From contig MU271153.1 in NCBI GenBank assembly GCA_021432605.1, positions 771,397 through 835,396 of the forward strand: 64,000 bases of DNA. Direction: 5' to 3'. Below, piece by piece: positions 23,366 to 33,500 of the stretch; position 1 is the first letter of the stretch, and each line of letters begins with the position of its first letter. Origin of the DNA: Coniochaeta sp. PMI_546 (lineage: Eukaryota; Ascomycota; Sordariomycetes; Coniochaetales; Coniochaetaceae). The notes under the pieces are model-generated. The model had not been told where the DNA came from, did not search any database, and saw only the letters and a program-made list of their open reading frames with translations. Made by a program: the position numbers and the translations under genes.

Positions 23366-24435
23366 CTAATCGATGGTAAACCAACTCCTCTCACCGTTTC
23401 TAACACGGAATGCAACCTTCCCGTCCTCAACAAGCTTCTTCAGCACCTCTCCTATGAAAGGCTCAATAGCCAAGCGTCTGACATCGGGGTCCAGCTCATC
23501 GCCGTGCATAGCAGTCACCAGCTTGCTCAAGGTAGTGCTGCTTCCTGTTTGCACCAAAGCCTGTAACACCTGCGTCTCGCGCCGCCGTTTAGCTGATAGC
23601 TCCAGCGCAATCTTCCCCGGCAGGTTTGGCACAACCACGCCGTGAGCGGGGTAGCCAATCTTGCAATCATGTTTTTCCATAATCGATAGCGAGGCCATCC
23701 ATGTACTCAGCTGCTCGACTGCTGCTGTTCCGTGACCCAGGATGTTGTCACCTGTGAACATGGCGTCTTCTTCCTCGAGAACAAAGCACATGTGATCGTG
23801 TGAATGACCAGGTGCATGAACAGCACGGACGGTAGCTCCTTCAACCTTGAATATCTGACCATCCGAAATGGACTTTTGAACGCTGGATGGTGTGTGCTTG
23901 TAGATGGAGTTTGTCAGATGAGGGTATAAACGAATCAGGTCCGGTACGCCGCCAGTGTGGTCGCCGTGCCAATGTGTCAGAAGGACGTGCGATAGAGATA
24001 TGTTCGTTCGGGCGAGGATCGATGAGATGATCTCTATCCATTCTGGAATGCCTTGACCTGTGTCGATTAGGAGCCTTTGATTCCCGGTTCCCACGATGTA
24101 CGTGTTTGTTCCTTGGAGTGTGAACTACGAAAAGTCAGCACATAAAGACCTCAGTAATATCTGCATGCCGGGATTACCTTTCCCGCGTTTTGCCCCAACA
24201 CGCGGAGCACCCGCGGTGTGACCTGCTCGACATCCGATATCTCTGGTAGCCGCGCAAGCTGTGCTTCAAGGAAGCCTTCGAAGGCGCAAATGTTGAGTGA
24301 TTTGTTGATTTGCTTGTAGCCGCCCTTGTGCTTCTTTGATGCCGCGTCCTCCCTGACGGCTATCTCATCAACAGTTGCGGAGGTAGCATTCTTATCTTGT
24401 GCTTTGGAGGTACGAGCTTCCGTTTGGTGAACCAT
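23366..24435 (-). CDS. Metallo-beta-lactamase-type thioesterase (atrochrysone carboxyl-ACP thioesterase)
   Basis: Two exons, 24435-24178 and 24124-23366, give 338 residues. The metal-binding motif THWHGDHTGG is intact (first His at about residue 137), followed by the later ligands in APGHSHDH and MFTGDNILG, and by PAHG near the end of the lactamase fold. The first 60 residues are a charged extension. The family (ACTE of Aspergillus terreus, MdpF) hydrolyses the octaketide from the ACP of TE-less non-reducing synthases, releasing atrochrysone carboxylic acid. Its presence matches the missing thioesterase of the synthase at 30582. It is divergent with the AflX-like gene across 482 bases that contain a TCGGACCGA element. 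Confidence 0.94.
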
Positions 24436-24917
24436 ACTTACATGTCAAGTATCAAAAGGTGGAAGGTGAACTTGACTTGGCGTGGTTCGGAGGTTCATGC
24501 CTAGCACACATCGATCATAGTGACTCTTCAAATAGGACGATATCACAGTCTAATGGATTCACGTGCACTCAGACAGAGGTCGGACCGAGATGTTAGCCAG
24601 AGGCTGACAAGGTATCACGGGTCAGCGGGTACCTTGCAGGTGTATCAGGGCCACATCCACGTCGTTGAAGTCGTGTTCGGGACTCGGAGTGCTGAAGCCC
24701 AGTTGTGGAGTTTGGTCAGTGTCGTCGGGCTTTCGGGTTTTTGCGCGGCAGATGGAGTTGACCGCCACATGTTAAGCATCCTCCACAATCTCGGTCAGTC
24801 TCTTCTCGGCGCAATATTCCGCCGTCCTGGATCGGCCTATATCTACTGATCGGTTATGTCTCTCTATACCAGAAGAATCCGGACACAAACTCTGCGCTTG
24901 TCAGGTCGATCACCGCC
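24436..24917. promoter_or_regulatory. Divergent promoter of thioesterase and AflX-like gene
   Basis: 482 bases between two head-to-head cluster genes, implying co-regulation. Contains the near-palindrome TCGGACCGA at 24580-24588 and a TTCGGA at 24486-24491, possible cluster-activator half-sites (inference). Confidence 0.45.
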
Positions 24918-25712
24918 ATGCCTACCTTTGCAGTCATGGGCAGCACAGGTAACACCGGCACCTGTCTGGTCCGCAATCTGCTCGAGCACTCCCCACACAA
25001 TCACGTCAATGCCTACTGTCGCAACAAAGCAAAGCTAATCGACTTGGTTCCTGAAGCTGTCGACAACAAGAGAGTGACAGTATTTGAGGGCAGTTTCAGT
25101 GACACAGATCTCATTGACTCACTTCTACAAGACACGAAGGCTGTCTTCTTAGCAGTGACCAGCAATGACAATATTCCTGGCATACGGTTGAACACTGAGA
25201 CGGCCTTAACCGTCATTAGATCGATATACCGCCTACGCGATGCCTCAGGGCCGGGATTTAGATGTCCAAAAGTGATCTTGCTCAGTGCCTCCGCCCCTGA
25301 CGACCATCTCTCACGCAATATGTCCAAGCTGTTCCGGCCAATTATCCTCCGTGCTGCTTCGGCTGTCTACTTAGACATATGTCGCGCGGAAGATATCCTA
25401 CGTTCGCACGACCATTGTATCCAGTCGGTCTATGTGAAGCCGGCTGGCCTGAGCATGGATGTTGCGCGAGGATACGAGCTGACGCTCGATGATCAGGAGA
25501 GCTTCCTTAGTTACAATGATCTGGCTGATGCCATGATTGAAGTGGCTGCCGATGACGATGAGGGGCGATGGGTGGGAAAGAGTGTTGGCATCGTCAACAA
25601 AGTGCGTGGACAAGGCGCGAAGTTTCCGACGGGCACTCCGAAGCTTATTGCCGCTGGATTCATCAGACATATGGCTCCTTGGTTACATCCTTATCTTCCG
25701 TCATCCGGTTGA
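24918..25712 (+). CDS. NmrA-like NAD(P)-binding oxidoreductase (AflX/StcQ/MdpK-like)
   Basis: A single exon of 264 residues. It starts with the dinucleotide-binding motif GSTGNTG (residues 8-14), followed by a Rossmann layout with CRNKAKL as the strand-2 end and a KVILLSAS strand. The length and order match AflX (OrdB)/StcQ and MdpK, small atypical SDR-like proteins in anthraquinone and xanthone clusters. In aflatoxin biosynthesis AflX acts in the step around versicolorin A to demethylsterigmatocystin. In emodin-family clusters the role is uncertain. There is no catalytic YxxxK, as usual for this family. It is probably a cluster gene by position between the thioesterase and the second transporter. 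A general NmrA-type regulator is the alternative. Confidence 0.85.
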   Translation: MPTFAVMGSTGNTGTCLVRNLLEHSPHNHVNAYCRNKAKLIDLVPEAVDNKRVTVFEGSFSDTDLIDSLLQDTKAVFLAVTSNDNIPGIRLNTETALTVIRSIYRLRDASGPGFRCPKVILLSASAPDDHLSRNMSKLFRPIILRAASAVYLDICRAEDILRSHDHCIQSVYVKPAGLSMDVARGYELTLDDQESFLSYNDLADAMIEVAADDDEGRWVGKSVGIVNKVRGQGAKFPTGTPKLIAAGFIRHMAPWLHPYLPSSG

Positions 25713-26214
25713 GATGCCAGAAGACAAATCACATCTATTGGTGTGGAGAGTACATAGTATATGTCAGCTGTGTTATAATGCATCTATTTGCAGCGAAGCC
25801 CATACGTGCATCATTCTTGGAGCCGCGGGTCTGATAGACCACCTTGTGATACTTGAACCTGACACGCGCACAAAGCTCAGACTGTTGCTCCCTGGTATCC
25901 TGCATTGGAGAAGTCGTGTCGGCGTTAGCAACTGTCGGCACACGCGGATTTGCTTAGCTCAACCGAGGTCGGGCCTCGTGATAGCGAGGAAATTCGAGAT
26001 CCGACACCATCGCAGCCATCCATTGCTAAGACGAAACCTGTTTTAGTGGCATGACAAGCGCACAATCAGGACATCAGGTGTTCTGAGGTAAGCACAACCC
26101 ATGAAAAGCATATTGCACGATCAGCGAACATCTCAGAGGACATAGAAGAACATATACCCTACAACACCGGTGTTACGTCAATCAAAGTGGTTACCCAGAT
26201 AACAGTTTCAAGAT
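25713..26214. promoter_or_regulatory. Upstream region of the DHA1 transporter
   Basis: 502 bases without supportable coding. Contains a CCGAGGTCGG inverted element near 25963-25972 and TCCGA at 26000-26004. The promoter of the transporter at 26215 must lie here. Confidence 0.4.
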
Positions 26215-27768
26215 ATGGACCTGAACAGAGAGCCTCTGCCGGTGACGGGAGCACTTACAGCTGCCTCATCTTTTGAGCATCTATCATTTGACCATCCATC
26301 GTTCAACCACTCCTCTTTCGACCTCCATTCGTTGGGTACTCAGTCCCTTGAAGCACTTCATATCCCGAAACTCGAGTTTGAAGTGGACTGGATTGGATCC
26401 GATGACCCAACAAACCCAAGGAATTGGAAGACGTCAAGTCGCATGCTGCAGATTCTCCCAATCGCATTCTTTTCTTTGAACATGAATCTTGCAGCTACCA
26501 TGTTTGCGCCTGGTGTCGACGAGCTCGTCGAAGAATTTGGTATCAACAATCCAACTATCGCTACCATGACCCTCAGTATCTATGTCTTGGGCTTTGGCAT
26601 GGGCGTGGTCATCGCGCCAATATCCGAACTCTACGGCCGGTTATGGCTCTACCACATTTCTAATGCTGTGTTGCTTGCTTTTACTCTGGGTTGCGCCTTT
26701 GCTACAAACACGGTCTCCTTCATGATATTCCGTTTCCTAGCCGGCTGTGCGGGCTCGGTGCCGATGACATGCGGCGGCGGGACTGTAGCCGACATCATCC
26801 CTCACAAGGACCGGGGAAAGTTCATGGCACTTTGGGGGCTTGGGCCTCTGATAGGCCCTGTGGTGGGGCCCATTGTTGGGGGTTTCATGTCGCAGACTGT
26901 TGGCTGGCGATGGACGTTCCGCCTGCTTGCGATACTCGGTGGCATCTCTCTCGTTGGTGGCCTTGTCGTTCTTCGCGAAACCCACGAAGGGACCCTCCTC
27001 AGGCACAAGGTAGCTCAATTGCGCAAGACCAATGGCAGTGTCTCCTACACCGTTGTCTCGCGAGTCAACAAAGTCGGCGATCTATCTCCCATCACTTTCG
27101 TCTGGAGCGCTCTTCTGCGCCCAACGAAGATGCTTCTCTTCTCGCCCATCGTCCTCTGTTCATCACTTTACAACGCTGTCGTCTTTGGTCTCATGTTCCT
27201 GCTCTTCGATACGTTTCCTCAGGTTTTCGATCGCACATACAGTTTCTCCCCGGGTGTCCAGGGGCTTGCATATCTGGGGTTTGGGTTTGGCACACTGCTA
27301 AGCATGGCAATCATGACCAAGTACAGCGACAGACTGATGAAACATACCTCTAATGTCAAGGCTTGTCCCGAATCACGTCTGAAGTTGATGATGTACTTCT
27401 CCTTCGCGATTCCAGTAGGATTCCTCTGGTACGGATGGTCTGCGCAGGCTCGGGCACATTGGATGCTGCCCATTTTGGGCACTTTTGTCATCGGCTTTGG
27501 GTCATTGTTCGTCATGCTGACAACGCAAATATATCTTGTGGATGTGTTCGACGCGCAGGCTGCTGCTTCGGCACTGAGTGCTGCCCTCATTACGCGGATC
27601 CTATTTGGTACTTTCTTGCCTTTCTGTGCCACTCCTTTATACGAGAGGCTTGGGCTAGGATGGGGAAACAGCTCGTTAGGCTTTGTGGTATTGGCACTGA
27701 GTCCTGTGCCTTTTGTGTTTTATCGATATGGGCGATCGATCAGGGAGAGGTTTCCTATTAACTTCTAG
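26215..27768 (+). CDS. MFS multidrug transporter, DHA1 (12-TM) type
   Basis: An intronless 517-residue protein. The first 75 residues are hydrophilic with a direct-repeat-like Ser/Phe/His stretch (LSFDHPSFNHSSFDLHS), then the fungal DHA1 entry VDWIGSDDPTNPRNW. About 12 hydrophobic segments follow. Landmarks are LYGRLW (motif A-like loop), the motif C-like GPLIGPVVGPIVGGF near residue 220, and a long central cytosolic loop at about residues 255-300. Homologues at the plasma membrane export fungicides, polyamines or secondary metabolites by proton antiport. It is the second transporter of the cluster and probably exports the product or gives self-protection. Which of the two pumps carries the anthraquinone cannot be told from sequence. 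Confidence 0.92.
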   Translation: MDLNREPLPVTGALTAASSFEHLSFDHPSFNHSSFDLHSLGTQSLEALHIPKLEFEVDWIGSDDPTNPRNWKTSSRMLQILPIAFFSLNMNLAATMFAPGVDELVEEFGINNPTIATMTLSIYVLGFGMGVVIAPISELYGRLWLYHISNAVLLAFTLGCAFATNTVSFMIFRFLAGCAGSVPMTCGGGTVADIIPHKDRGKFMALWGLGPLIGPVVGPIVGGFMSQTVGWRWTFRLLAILGGISLVGGLVVLRETHEGTLLRHKVAQLRKTNGSVSYTVVSRVNKVGDLSPITFVWSALLRPTKMLLFSPIVLCSSLYNAVVFGLMFLLFDTFPQVFDRTYSFSPGVQGLAYLGFGFGTLLSMAIMTKYSDRLMKHTSNVKACPESRLKLMMYFSFAIPVGFLWYGWSAQARAHWMLPILGTFVIGFGSLFVMLTTQIYLVDVFDAQAAASALSAALITRILFGTFLPFCATPLYERLGLGWGNSSLGFVVLALSPVPFVFYRYGRSIRERFPINF

Positions 27769-28083
27769 ACGCGAGTGCGGGTACATCGTCCAATGTCTCG
27801 CCAAATTAAGGAGCGATCGGACCAGGTAGACACAACTTAAAGGGTGCGTACACAGCATCGAGAAGCTTTAGATACCAAGGCCCACGAAGATCTTCGTGCA
27901 GCAAACTAGGCTTGTTGGTATGAACCTCCCAATCGGGTGTCACAGTATGTTGCCATATGGTACACAGCTTGTCGCTCCCATGTCCATGGGTCTTTGGTAA
28001 ACCCTCTCCTGCCAACAATCGCTCAACCCTAATACTTTCCCCCCTGAAACAAGCCAACTGCCTTCGCTACTATGATAAAGACT
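27769..28083. other. Convergent intergenic region
   Basis: 315 bases between the transporter and the ABM gene. Nothing recognised. Confidence 0.6.
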
Positions 28084-28490
28084 CTAATCTCTTCCTCGGT
28101 AACTATCCTTTCTAACACTGACCCAGTGGCACCCCATCCGGCTATAGATTTCGACCTCGGGATTCTTCATCAGCATTGGTGTGATGGTTGCATAATAGGG
28201 CTTATAGTAGTCCTTCTTTAGCTGCACCTATTCGTCTCTCAGCATTGTTACAACGTATACCGCTGTGTTGTACTTACGTCGTTCAAGTACTCAGTCGTAG
28301 CATCCCAGTTCTCCACCAATTTGAACACGCCCAATTCTTTCTGATGCTGGTAAACCTCGAAGAACGTGTTGAGTGGTTCCGCTGTGACTGCGTCCATGGT
28401 AGGCTTGAGGGCAACCAGGAAAGCTTCCGCATAGGATGGAAAGACGGTCAACTTGACATGCACAGAGACCGAAGATGAGAGCTCAGCCAT
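28084..28490 (-). CDS. Small ABM-domain protein (antibiotic-biosynthesis monooxygenase superfamily)
   Basis: Two short exons, 28490-28278 and 28227-28084, with a GTAAGT donor and CCTATTCG-side TAG acceptor, give 118 residues; neither exon alone is long enough to be noticed easily. The sequence has the ABM ferredoxin-like pattern: a first strand VHVKLTVFP, a helix with YAEAFLVALKPTMDAV, strands NTFFEVYQH and GVFKLVENW, then the helix Y(x)LND...KKDYYKPYYATITP. Members act as cofactor-free oxygenases on anthrones and quinols, or as cyclases, and several fungal polyketide clusters carry one. A DUF1772 anthrone oxygenase is already present here, so this protein may perform a second, unassigned oxidation, or act as a cyclase or isomerase. 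Start choice: the ATG at 28490 puts the first strand at the usual distance; an upstream in-frame ATG at 28565 is possible. Confidence 0.8.
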
Positions 28491-29129
28491 GTCTTCTGTT
28501 TTAACGTTTGAGGAGATTAATTCGCACATCTGTTTTGAAATTTGGAGGTACATAGAAATTTGCATGGCGGCGGCCTCCTCTTAAATGGACCATTACATGG
28601 GAAGTTGGTAGTGTCAAGGACAATGTAGGGGGCATTTCGAGTGGCAGAGTAAACTATTTGGCGGGCCCTTAGCAATACCGTTGTCGGGCTCCGACAAACA
28701 TTGAGCCGCGATCACCGAAAGCCACTCACAATGCCTATCAACTTTGTTAAAGCGAGGAACTATGATTTACAGGGGCAGAGCCTACCATTGCTTAGTAATT
28801 GTTGCAGACCTAGGAATGGACTGGACTCAGTTCGAATATGTGCTGCATGGCCACATAACACTTGATGTATCAACTAGCTAGTTTATGTACTGACATGACA
28901 ATTCTGTTATTCTAGTAATGGATGATCAAAACCGACAAGATCTGCCTCAGATATTCGGAAAAGACAGTAATTTAAGAACTCAATTCAGGAAAGCCGATGG
29001 TGAGTGAGGAATTGATTATCGCACACTACCTGATCTTAGTAGTATCGTGGGAACACTACTACAAGTGAGAACAGCCAGACTTCAGTCTCAAGACGTTCGT
29101 ATAAATACTTTCACTGCGATGTTTCTGAC
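28491..29129. promoter_or_regulatory. Upstream region of the ABM gene, with TTGTCGG/CCGACAA palindrome
   Basis: 639 bases, no coding. At 28681-28697 TTGTCGG and CCGACAA form a perfect 7-bp inverted repeat with a 3-base spacer, about 190 bases before the ABM start. Also the 3' region of the secreted-protein gene. Confidence 0.45.
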
Positions 29130-29834
29130 TTAAACTGTCGTGTTGGAGGATGCATTTTTGGGAAAAGAAGCTGACATAAAGGGGGTCGGAGTGATGCCCG
29201 TTAGTTTCCCATTTGCTTCAAGAATGTCAATGGCGTTCTGTAATCTTTGCTCGTGAGATTGCGTCAGATCTATTCGAAAACTCAGTCAGCTTTAGAACTT
29301 GTGTTCGTCACAGAATGACTACATACTAGGTACCAGTCCTGTCCAGCAGCCATAAGTCTTGATTGTGATGACTGTCTCATTTTGAAAGACACCCTTGCCC
29401 TCGAGACCGACGTAAAACCCAGGTCTAGTCCCGTTTGAAGCAGAAACTGGATCAATGTACTGTTGATACCGCTGTTCAAAGGAGCCGTCTTTGCCGACCT
29501 TGTACACCATGAGCTGTTCGGACAGGTCGCCCATTGGCTCACGGAAAGTGCGGATGGACCCGACCGTGTTGTCTGGCCCTATCTTGTTGATCGGCGTTTC
29601 GTGCGCATACCAGTAGGTGTCGTAGAAATCGTTCATCAGGATTCTGGCTTCATCGATAGGAGCGCCAATGATGCCAAGTGTCACTGTCTCGTAATAGTAT
29701 GATGGCGTAGTGCATGTGCACGGAGACGAGTACTTTAGAGAGCACTCTGGCAACTTTGAAACGTGTGTTCGTGGGATGTGTGCTCCCACAGCCTTCAAGG
29801 CTAAGAGGGAGACAAATGATGTCTTGACTGACAT
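29130..29834 (-). CDS. Secreted protein of unknown function, divergent from the synthase
   Basis: Two exons, 29834-29327 and 29269-29130 (GTATGT donor, ATAG acceptor), give 215 residues. The first roughly 19 residues are a signal peptide (MSVKTSFVSLLALKAVGAH). The mature protein has two early Cys in PCTCTTP, then an alternating strand/helix pattern with many aromatic residues (SYYYETVTLGIIGAP, DFYDTYWYAHE, GFYVGLEGKGVF) and a late GCWTG. N-glycosylation sequons occur. I do not recognise a named family. The beta-rich layout and length would fit a ligand-binding START/SRPBCC-like or SnoaL-like fold, but that is a guess. It lies head-to-head with the synthase (747 bases), so co-expression is likely. 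A secreted product-binding, coupling-directing or cyclase-type role is possible. Confidence 0.8.
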
Positions 29835-30581
29835 GGCGTTGATGCTGATGGGCTTTCAAGGCGGCGTACTGGGACAAATCACGACGAGTTGAAGGATCAG
29901 ATCAGTTGGATGCTTCGTAAATCTTACTATCCAGCCTAAAAATATGAGAAGGACTTGGCGCCTCTGGGGCTGAACTTGTGAGACATTATTCTCGATCATT
30001 AAAAACAAATGGGCTTCCTTCCTTCCTTCCGTGAAACAGAAGAAACCTCGGTGGTCGGGGCTCGGGGAAGCCAATGACTCGGCGCGAGTCGGGGTGTTTC
30101 CCAGATCTCAGATATCCCTTTTCAGTGCATGGCCTATCTTTTACAGCACAGTAAGCATGACCGACAGTTATGCCCTAGTGTGAAGCATCGCTTGTCTCGT
30201 GTCTGCGCCGCTGTTCTAGGGAATTAGGTGTACCATAGTAGAGCTTGCTTGTTAGCATCGAAATTGTGGTGTCGTGATCAGTAGTACCTAAAATCACACT
30301 CGCTATCCGAGGCATAGTCTAATCGGACGTCGCTGCAACTGGAACAACCCAACCCCGATCATTCGGCAGCTCAACAACGACGCCAATGGTGCTGTGGAGC
30401 ACTAGTTGCGTCTCTGCCAGTAACATACGCTACGAAGAGAATATGAAGCGACCCTCCGCTCCCAGGCGACACCGGGTAATGAGTGACAGACAGCCCGCAA
30501 CGGTTATATAGCTACCATTGTCGAACTGACCAGATAATCAGGCACACGATAACCTCAATCTTCTTAAAGCTTTGTTGAACT
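29835..30581. promoter_or_regulatory. Divergent promoter of the polyketide synthase and secreted protein
   Basis: 747 bases. Contains TCCGA at 30306-30310 and TCGGA at 30323-30327 as an inverted pair, a GACTCGGCGCGAGTC palindromic stretch near 30077-30091, and a short CTTC microsatellite near 30015-30030. A TATATAG lies near 30505, about 75 bases before the synthase start. Confidence 0.5.
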
Positions 30582-33500
30582 ATGGCAATTGAGACTCCGA
30601 TGGGATCTAGTAACTCCAACTTCTCCGTCATGGAGGCTGAGTATACACAGATGAAGCTCATTTATTTCGGTAACGAGTTCCCGCACGATGATCTGGGCAG
30701 CTTGCTACGTGAGCTTCACGCACACAGCAAAAGCCGAAGGCACCCAGTTCTGGCGCAGTTCCTGGATGAGGCAACGTGTGCCATTCGCGAGGAAGTCCGA
30801 CAGCTACCTGTAACGCTCAGGGTGCTAGTGCCGCCTTTCGAAACCATTGTCAACTTCGTTGACTTTGCAGAGCTTCGTAAAGGACCTTTGTCGGGGTCTG
30901 CAGAAGGCGTCCTTCTGACACTTCTCGAGCTGGGGACTTTTATTGGGTGGGTCACCCTTGGTCTACCTGTCTTTTGAGAATACGGCCTTAATAGATATTT
31001 TAGCTACCACGAGGCCCATCCCAACAAATCCAGTTTTGACACAGTCAACACCTCGCTTGCTGGACTGGGAATTGGCTTGCTCGCAAGTGCTGCGGTTTCC
31101 TTGGCCAGTAATATATCAGATTTACCACTATCCGGTGCTCAAGTCGTCCGCCAAGCTTTTCGACTCGGCATCATCGTTGACGATGTATCACAGAATCTGC
31201 AAACTCGTGCCTGGACAGAAGCTGGTACCCTCGATTCATGGGCATATGTGCTGCCAGACGTAACGGCGCAACAGGTACAGAACGAGCTAGACAAGGTCTA
31301 TTCTACAGAGGTACGTAGATATCAACATGTATCAAGTCAGAATCAATATTGACATGTTCCTAGCACACACCGTCACCTAGCAAAGTGTTCATCAGCGCAC
31401 TCAGTGCCACATCGGTAACTATCAGTGGACCACCGGCAAGATTGCAATCTTTGTTACTGAAGGTCGACTTTTTCCGCGACCGCAAACATATCGCGCTGCC
31501 GGTATACGGAGGATTGTGCCATGCAAACCACGTCTACACTCCTGAGAATGTGCGCTGGGTTGTGAAGACTCATTCGATGGATGTTCTAAACTCTAAGATG
31601 TCACCACGGATCCCCATATTTTCTACCAGTACTGGTGTGCCTTTCCAATCGAAGGACGCCACGGATCTGTTTGAGCACCTCATCAGTGAGATCCTCACCA
31701 GAGCCATCCAGTGGGATCATGTCATCGAGGGTGTCATCGCTCATGCCCGTGACGCGGAAGCTTCTGTCTGCAAGCTAGTCGTCTTCCGTCAGTCGGTGCC
31801 CATTCGTGACATGTCGGTAGCCTTGGAAAAAATATCTGGGATTCAGACAAGCCTTGAGGAGATTATCCCCTGGGTACACGAAATAAAAACACTCTGTGAG
31901 ACTACGGATCCCAGAGGACCACACCAGTCAAAAATTGCCATTGTTGGTATGTCGTGCCGGATGCCTGGCGGGGCTACAGACACGGAAAAGTTCTGGCAGC
32001 TTCTTGAAAACGGTCTAGACGTGCACCGGAGAATTCCCGCCGACCGATTTGACGTCGACAGTCATCACGACCCGACAGGCAAACGAATGAACACAAGCCA
32101 TACCGCATTTGGTTGTTTTATTGACGAACCGGGTTTATTTGACGCCCCTTTCTTCAATATGTCGCCCCGAGAAGCACAACAAACGGATCCCATGCAGCGA
32201 CTCGCTCTTGTTACAGCCTATGAGGCGCTTGAGCGTGCCGGTTACACCGCCAATCGCACTGCTTCGACTAACTTGCACCGAATAGGAACTTTCTATGGCC
32301 AAGCTAGCGATGACTACCGTGAGGTCAACACGGCTCAAGAGATTAGCACCTACTTCATCCCAGGCGGATGTCGTGCCTTTGGACCCGGTCGTATCAACTA
32401 CTTCTTCAAATTCTCAGGGCCAAGCTACAGCATTGATACTGCCTGCTCCTCGAGCCTAGCCACCATACAGACTGCTTGCACATCTCTTTGGGCAGGCGAG
32501 ACGGACATGGCCGTAGCTGGTGGTACTAACGTCCTGACCAACTCGGATGCGTTTGCTGGTTTAAGTCATGGTCATTTTTTGACCAAGACGCCAAATGCGT
32601 GTAAGACATGGGACGAAGAGGCTGATGGTTACTGTCGTGAGTGAACACCTATCATATGAAAAAGGCAGAATGGCTGAACAAGTATTGCTGCAATAGGGGC
32701 CGACGCAGTCGCTTCTGTTGTTCTGAAGCGCCTCGAGGATGCCGAAGCCGACAATGATAATATTCTCGGCGTCATAGTCGGGGCAGGAACCAATCATTCT
32801 GCCGAAGCTGTCTCCATCACGCACCCTCATGCAGGCCATCAAGCATATCTCGGCAATCTGATTGCTACGCGAGCTGCCATTGATCCGCTTGATGTCAGCT
32901 TCGTGGAAATGCACGGTACGGGGACCCAAGCCGGTGACACGGAGGAGATAAAGTCTGTAATCAACGTCTTTGCTCCCTTGAACAGACGCCGCGGCCCAAA
33001 GAATCCTCTTTACATAGGTGCAGTCAAGTCAAACGTCGGCCATAGCGAAGCTGCTGCGGGCGTAACGGCGCTCGTGAAGGTGCTTTTGATGCTCCAGAAA
33101 AACGCGATTCCTCCACATGTCGGTATCAAGAACAGACTCAACCCGAAGTTCCCCAAAGATCTGGATAAGCGGAATATTCGCATCCCCTATCAGAAGACTG
33201 AATGGCCTCATCAGACAGGCAAAAAACGCCTTGCCATAGTCAACAACTTTAGTGCTGCTGGTGGAAATACGACCATTGCTGTCGAGGAAGCACCATTGCG
33301 TGATGTGCTCGGAAGAGACACCCGTGCAACGCATATCGTGGCCGTCTCGGCCAAAAGCAAGATTTCTCTCAGGGGCAACCTCGAGAGACTTCTAGCTTAT
33401 TTGGACAAAAATGAACATACCCCAGAATTTTCTCTGGCCAACCTTTCCTATTCCACCACAGCCCGGCGGTATCACCACAATCATCGGGTGGCCATTGGAG

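Noticed and set aside
26691-27353. 220-codon open frame within the DHA1 transporter
   Set aside because: Same strand, different frame from an intact 517-residue transporter; Arg/Trp/Pro-rich shadow composition.
29130-29834. Identity as scytalone-dehydratase-like (MdpB) protein
   Set aside because: Has a signal peptide and lacks a recognisable dehydratase Tyr/Asp/His pattern; size and motifs do not match.
32637-32696. Apparent stop in the synthase KS domain
   Set aside because: It is a normal intron (GTGAGT to AATAG); joining keeps DGYCR-ADAVASV without loss, so the synthase is intact.
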